Part shown: positions 23,416-25,380 of the stretch, in pieces | Numbering within the stretch: position 1 is the first letter of the stretch | Layout: each line of letters starts with the position of its first letter | Virus record (IMG/VR): IMGVR_UViG_3300047375_000354 | Location: 1-25,380 of that record | Source of the DNA: a virus | DNA: 25,380 nt | Reading direction: 5' to 3' (one strand) | Notes under the pieces: model-generated | The model's input: the letters and a program-made list of their open reading frames with translations, nothing else | The model's database searches: none | What the model was told of the DNA's origin: nothing | Made by a program: the position numbers and the translations under genes

Positions 23416-23631
23416 TTAGCTGATGCGTAGTTTCATTTTCTTGATATCGGGATTTGAGTGAGCTCTATGCTCTCGCCTCTCTCTTATATCTACTGCACTG
23501 AAAACCACTCTAGGGTTTCCGTTAACTAATGTATCTATTGCATCTTTTAGTCTTTGTTGCTCTTCACCTGCGTCTATGAACCCATTAGGCAATTCATAGT
23601 CAATGATGGCAATGCCTCTAGCTTTAAACAT
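23416..23631 (-). CDS. Small protein, unknown
   Basis: The protein has 71 residues from the ATG at 23631, with GGGG 6 nt upstream; a GTG at 23643 would add four residues. It has a mixed beta/alpha pattern: FKARGIAIIDYELPNGF, a charged helix (EEQQRLKDAIDTLV), then RVVFSAVDIRERREHR and a basic tail. There are no cysteines or membrane segments. It ends 10 nt before a strong terminator and so closes the primase transcript. I do not recognise the family; the basic C-terminus would allow nucleic-acid contact. Confidence 0.7.
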   Translation of the reverse strand: MFKARGIAIIDYELPNGFIDAGEEQQRLKDAIDTLVNGNPRVVFSAVDIRERREHRAHSNPDIKKMKLRIS

Positions 23632-23670
23632 TTTATTCCCCACAATTAAAAATTATTTTTAAATACTAAA

Positions 23671-23916
23671 TTACTGAGTGGGGTGGGGTGGCCCAATAGG
23701 GGGGTTTAGCCAATTACTTGCTCTTTCAAAAATCCCAAGAGATAATGAGCTTTTTGAAATATTTGTGGCTGCTATCTTTCTCAATATAGCTTGCAGTAGA
23801 GAAGAAGAGTTAACCAGGTATGACCAAGGATAGTTTGATGCAGACCTAGTTTCTCTAGGTGTACTAGAATTACCAAATCGATTAGCTATGATATGGTTAC
23901 CTTTATTTATAAACAT
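23671..23916 (-). CDS. Small Ser/Asn-rich protein, uncertain
   Basis: An 81-residue open frame fills the space between the primase and the next small gene, overlapping the primase end by 14 nt. The leader GAGAAAAAGAAA is purine rich but lacks a clear Shine-Dalgarno core. The product is Ser, Asn and Pro rich (ending NPPIGPPHPTQ), with one amphipathic stretch (SLLQAILRKIAATNISKSS). Context and coverage of an otherwise empty 260-nt gap favour a gene, composition gives little help, and I do not recognise it. Confidence 0.45.
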   Translation of the reverse strand: MFINKGNHIIANRFGNSSTPRETRSASNYPWSYLVNSSSLLQAILRKIAATNISKSSLSLGIFERASNWLNPPIGPPHPTQ

Positions 23917-24703
23917 TTTCTTTTTCTCGACCCCGCAATAGGGCTTTACAAAAACTATCCAAATCTAAATCATCCATTTCTTTTATATCCTTTTGTAAGA
24001 ACCTCACTGTTACATTAGGATGAGTTATGGCCTTAGATAGCTTTATACTACTTTTCGATGCGTCCTTGTCAAGTGCTACAATTACTCTCTTATAATTAAG
24101 CAGTTGTGACATTTGTGATTGATTTAAAGAGGTTCCGCACAAAGCAACGCCACACAATCCCATCTCTGCAACAACGGCTGCAGATGGTACATCCTCAACT
24201 AAAACTGCAATATCTGATTCACCAATAATGAATAATTTACTTTTGTTTCCGTAGGTTAGCCACTTTGGTAGGCGTTTGCTAAGTGATCTTCCTACTGCAA
24301 AACTCTCATCTGAAGATAAAAACAGTACTCGATCTTCTACTGGGTCATATTTGACATTAATTAAGTTATTAATGAATGCATAATAACAGTTCGTTTGTTT
24401 CAAATATGTCACAACTTTAGGATGGTTGTTGGGATGTGATAGAACACTAGGCACTTCTCTACTGTTTTTTGTGGGGGGAGAAGTAAAGGTTTTATTCTTA
24501 ATATCATCTAAAGAATACCCTACTGAAACGCCCCCTCTAGCACTGCATGATGCTTTAAAGCAGTTCCAAAGTACTTTTCCATTCAATTGAGTAACAGTGA
24601 ATTTATTACGTCCATTACAGAAAGGGCATGTAATAGTCTTTCTTTGACCCGAATTTAATGTAAGTGTATTTATAAATTCAACTTGTTCTCTGTAAGGTAT
24701 CAT
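23903..24703 (-). CDS. DnaG-type primase
   Basis: The protein has 266 residues. The N-terminal zinc-binding part has C26 and C29 (CPFCNGRNKF) and C48 and C53 (WNCFKASCSARG), as in T7 gp4 and DnaG. A TOPRIM domain follows: LVEDVPSA at 168-175 with E170, and VIVALDKDAS at 207-216 with D212 and D214 for metal. It makes RNA primers for lagging-strand synthesis. The ATG at 24703 has AGGGG 6 nt upstream. An in-frame TTG at 24787 would extend it by 28 residues but lies in the -35 box of promoter P3, so it cannot be on that transcript. Unlike T7, the helicase is a separate gene, starting about 580 nt downstream. Confidence 0.9.
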   Translation of the reverse strand: MIPYREQVEFINTLTLNSGQRKTITCPFCNGRNKFTVTQLNGKVLWNCFKASCSARGGVSVGYSLDDIKNKTFTSPPTKNSREVPSVLSHPNNHPKVVTYLKQTNCYYAFINNLINVKYDPVEDRVLFLSSDESFAVGRSLSKRLPKWLTYGNKSKLFIIGESDIAVLVEDVPSAAVVAEMGLCGVALCGTSLNQSQMSQLLNYKRVIVALDKDASKSSIKLSKAITHPNVTVRFLQKDIKEMDDLDLDSFCKALLRGREKENVYK

Positions 24704-24758
24704 ATTGCTCCCCTCTGCCCCTAGCGTTTTGGTATAGCTCGGCCCGGAAGGCCTCGCA

Positions 24759-24787
24759 AAAATACCATCGAAAGTGTCACTCGTCAA
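24759..24787 (-). promoter_or_regulatory. Promoter P3 with TGACACT element (primase)
   Basis: Minus strand: -35 TTGACG (24782-24787), 17-nt spacer with TGACACT, extended -10 TGG plus TATTTT (24759-24764). The leader to the primase ATG is about 49 nt. A second, inverted TGACACT copy lies upstream at 24798-24804 on the plus strand, making a widely spaced inverted pair around the -35. Confidence 0.75.
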
Positions 24788-24814
24788 CCCTAGCTATGAC
24801 ACTAGGTACATGGC

Positions 24815-24903
24815 TCCCCCATAGGCAACCTTGTAAGTCATTGAAATCATTGACGCTACATGTAATCAGTAGGTCCGCGGTTCGAGTCCGTGTGGGGGCA
24901 CCA
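24815..24903 (+). other. tRNA-Thr(UGU)-derived sequence, likely phage attachment site (attP)
   Basis: From TGTAATCAGTAGGTC at 24861 to the CCA at 24901-24903 the sequence has the form of the 3' half of a bacterial tRNA-Thr(UGU): anticodon UGU and loop end, anticodon 3' strand TCAGT, five-base variable loop AGGTC, T arm CGCGG-TTCGAGT-CCGTG (five pairs, one G-U), acceptor TGGGGGC, A and CCA. The 5' side (24815-24860) is degenerate: TCCCCCATA at 24815 can pair six of seven acceptor bases and ATTGA at 24849-24853 can pair with TCAGT, but the D arm and a 7-nt anticodon loop are missing. A 3' tRNA half that restores the host gene on integration is the usual form of a tyrosine-integrase attP. It is not a working tRNA. 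Confidence 0.7.
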
Positions 24904-24960
24904 TCTACTTGATAAACAACGATAATAAAAATTATTTTGAGTAAAGTAGAGAAAAGTAGA
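24904..24960. repeat. AAGTAGA repeats beside the tRNA-derived site
   Basis: TCTACTT (24904-24910) directly follows the CCA end; its inverse AAGTAGA occurs at 24944-24950 and 24954-24960, ten bases apart. These could be integrase arm-type binding sites or simply a hairpin-forming stretch. Confidence 0.4.
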
Positions 24961-24980
24961 AAATGGTGCCCATTTACTGC
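24955..24980 (-). terminator. Possible weak terminator after the right-edge oxygenase gene
   Basis: Minus strand: AAATGG, gca, CCATTT (6-bp stem at 24961-24975), extended by AGT/ACT with a small bulge, followed by a T/C-rich stretch but no clean T-run. It lies immediately after the stop at 24980. Confidence 0.35.
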
Positions 24981-25380
24981 TATTTTGTGACACTAGTGAA
25001 CAAGGGTTTATGACCCATCCATAAGTTGACGATAAAAGCCCTTCTCTGACCACTGTAGACCTTGCTCACTCGATGAGAGCTACTTGGATCAAACATTATG
25101 AGTCTGTTGTGAACAGGTGCTATACGCTCCACACTGTCGGGATCGTTGTTATATTCGATCTCTAAAAAGCCACCCTCAATGTCATGTTTGAACGGATAGA
25201 GGATAGCCCCATACTCTGGGGTAATCACTCTCCCACTCGCCTCACAGAGTTCCTCATCCTTATCCTGGTGCCAATCTAGACCACCCCCAGAGTGGGTGTT
25301 AGTCCACCATTCAAAACCTTTGGCTGCAGCCACATTGGGGTAATGTCTCCAAATGTTATATATTATTCTTTCCCAGAAGG
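24980..25380 (-). CDS. 2OG-Fe(II) oxygenase, N-terminus beyond right window edge
   Basis: The frame stays open to the right edge (133 codons visible) and the edge part reads as ordinary protein (WERIIYNIWRHYPNV), so the start lies outside; a GTG at 25333 is not needed as start. Iron site: LDWHQDKDEE gives H-x-D, and IMFDPSSSHRVSKV supplies the distal His, followed by GQRRAFIVNLW with the 2-oxoglutarate-binding Arg. GAILYPFKHDIEGGFLEIEY is the usual beta-strand pair of the prolyl-hydroxylase-like fold. Substrate unknown; it is a different subfamily from the oxygenase at 11718. The end is followed by the tRNA-derived site. Confidence 0.85.
   Translation of the reverse strand, partial: FWERIIYNIWRHYPNVAAAKGFEWWTNTHSGGGLDWHQDKDEELCEASGRVITPEYGAILYPFKHDIEGGFLEIEYNNDPDSVERIAPVHNRLIMFDPSSSHRVSKVYSGQRRAFIVNLWMGHKPLFTSVTK

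Noticed and set aside
24703-24787. 28-residue N-terminal extension of the primase from a TTG
   Set aside because: The TTG lies in the -35 box of promoter P3 and the ATG at 24703 has a good ribosome site and matches the domain start.
24815-24903. A complete functional tRNA gene
   Set aside because: No D arm can be drawn and the anticodon loop would be 12 nt; only the 3' half is intact.
24989-24995. TGACACT copy near 24990 as a fourth promoter element
   Set aside because: It lies within the coding end of the oxygenase gene and has no -10 or -35 boxes at the right distance.
24856-25053. 65-codon minus-strand frame across the tRNA-derived site
   Set aside because: It overlaps the oxygenase end in another frame, and its product only reflects the tRNA antisense.

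Overview
The window looks like part of a tailed double-stranded DNA phage genome, AT-rich and gene-dense. The gene set resembles T7-like podoviruses and especially the marine HMO-2011 group (SAR116, roseobacter and pelagiphage hosts). The pointers are a family-A DNA polymerase with a DnaJ-type zinc finger inserted between its exonuclease and polymerase parts, a B12-dependent ribonucleotide reductase, a T7-type endonuclease I, a MazG-like protein and separate primase and helicase genes. The group assignment is from memory of the families, not from a search. A 43-nt stretch identical in pattern to the 3' half of a bacterial tRNA-Thr(UGU) suggests an alphaproteobacterial host and possibly an integration site.

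Layout. Positions 1-11345 (+ strand) are the late virion and lysis module: the end of a structural gene, a GH24 endolysin with a C-terminal membrane segment, overlapping i-spanin and o-spanin genes, a virion protein ending in an S74-type self-processing chaperone, two small acidic proteins, and two very large internal or ejection proteins, one carrying a lytic transglycosylase domain. Positions 11448-25380 (- strand) are the replication and metabolism module. The two converge at 11346-11447, which holds a nested hairpin with a T-rich tail on the minus strand.

Reading the minus strand in its own direction (right to left): a 2OG-Fe(II) oxygenase cut by the right edge, the tRNA-derived att-like site, primase, two small unknown genes, a terminator, DnaB-like helicase, dCMP-deaminase-like enzyme, DNA polymerase, a putative ssDNA-binding protein, a terminator, a Cas4/RecB-like Fe-S nuclease, a C5 cytosine methyltransferase (with a possible overprinted gene inside it), a small zinc protein, endonuclease I, an unknown gene, a DUF3310-like gene, MazG-like, a small membrane protein, ribonucleotide reductase, an Rmf/CrpP-like small protein, a second 2OG oxygenase and a final unknown gene. 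Most neighbours overlap by 4-17 nt or abut, so they are probably translationally coupled.

Regulation. Three minus-strand promoters, before the primase, helicase and ssDNA-binding-protein genes, share a TGACACT element at exactly the same place between the -35 and -10 boxes. This points to one regulator controlling the whole replication module. Terminators after the small gene at 23416 and after the ssDNA-binding-protein gene divide the module into separate transcripts. No RNA polymerase, integrase or repressor gene is visible in the window. There is no stretch over 300 bases without a gene; the largest gap, 24704-24979, holds a promoter and the tRNA-derived site.
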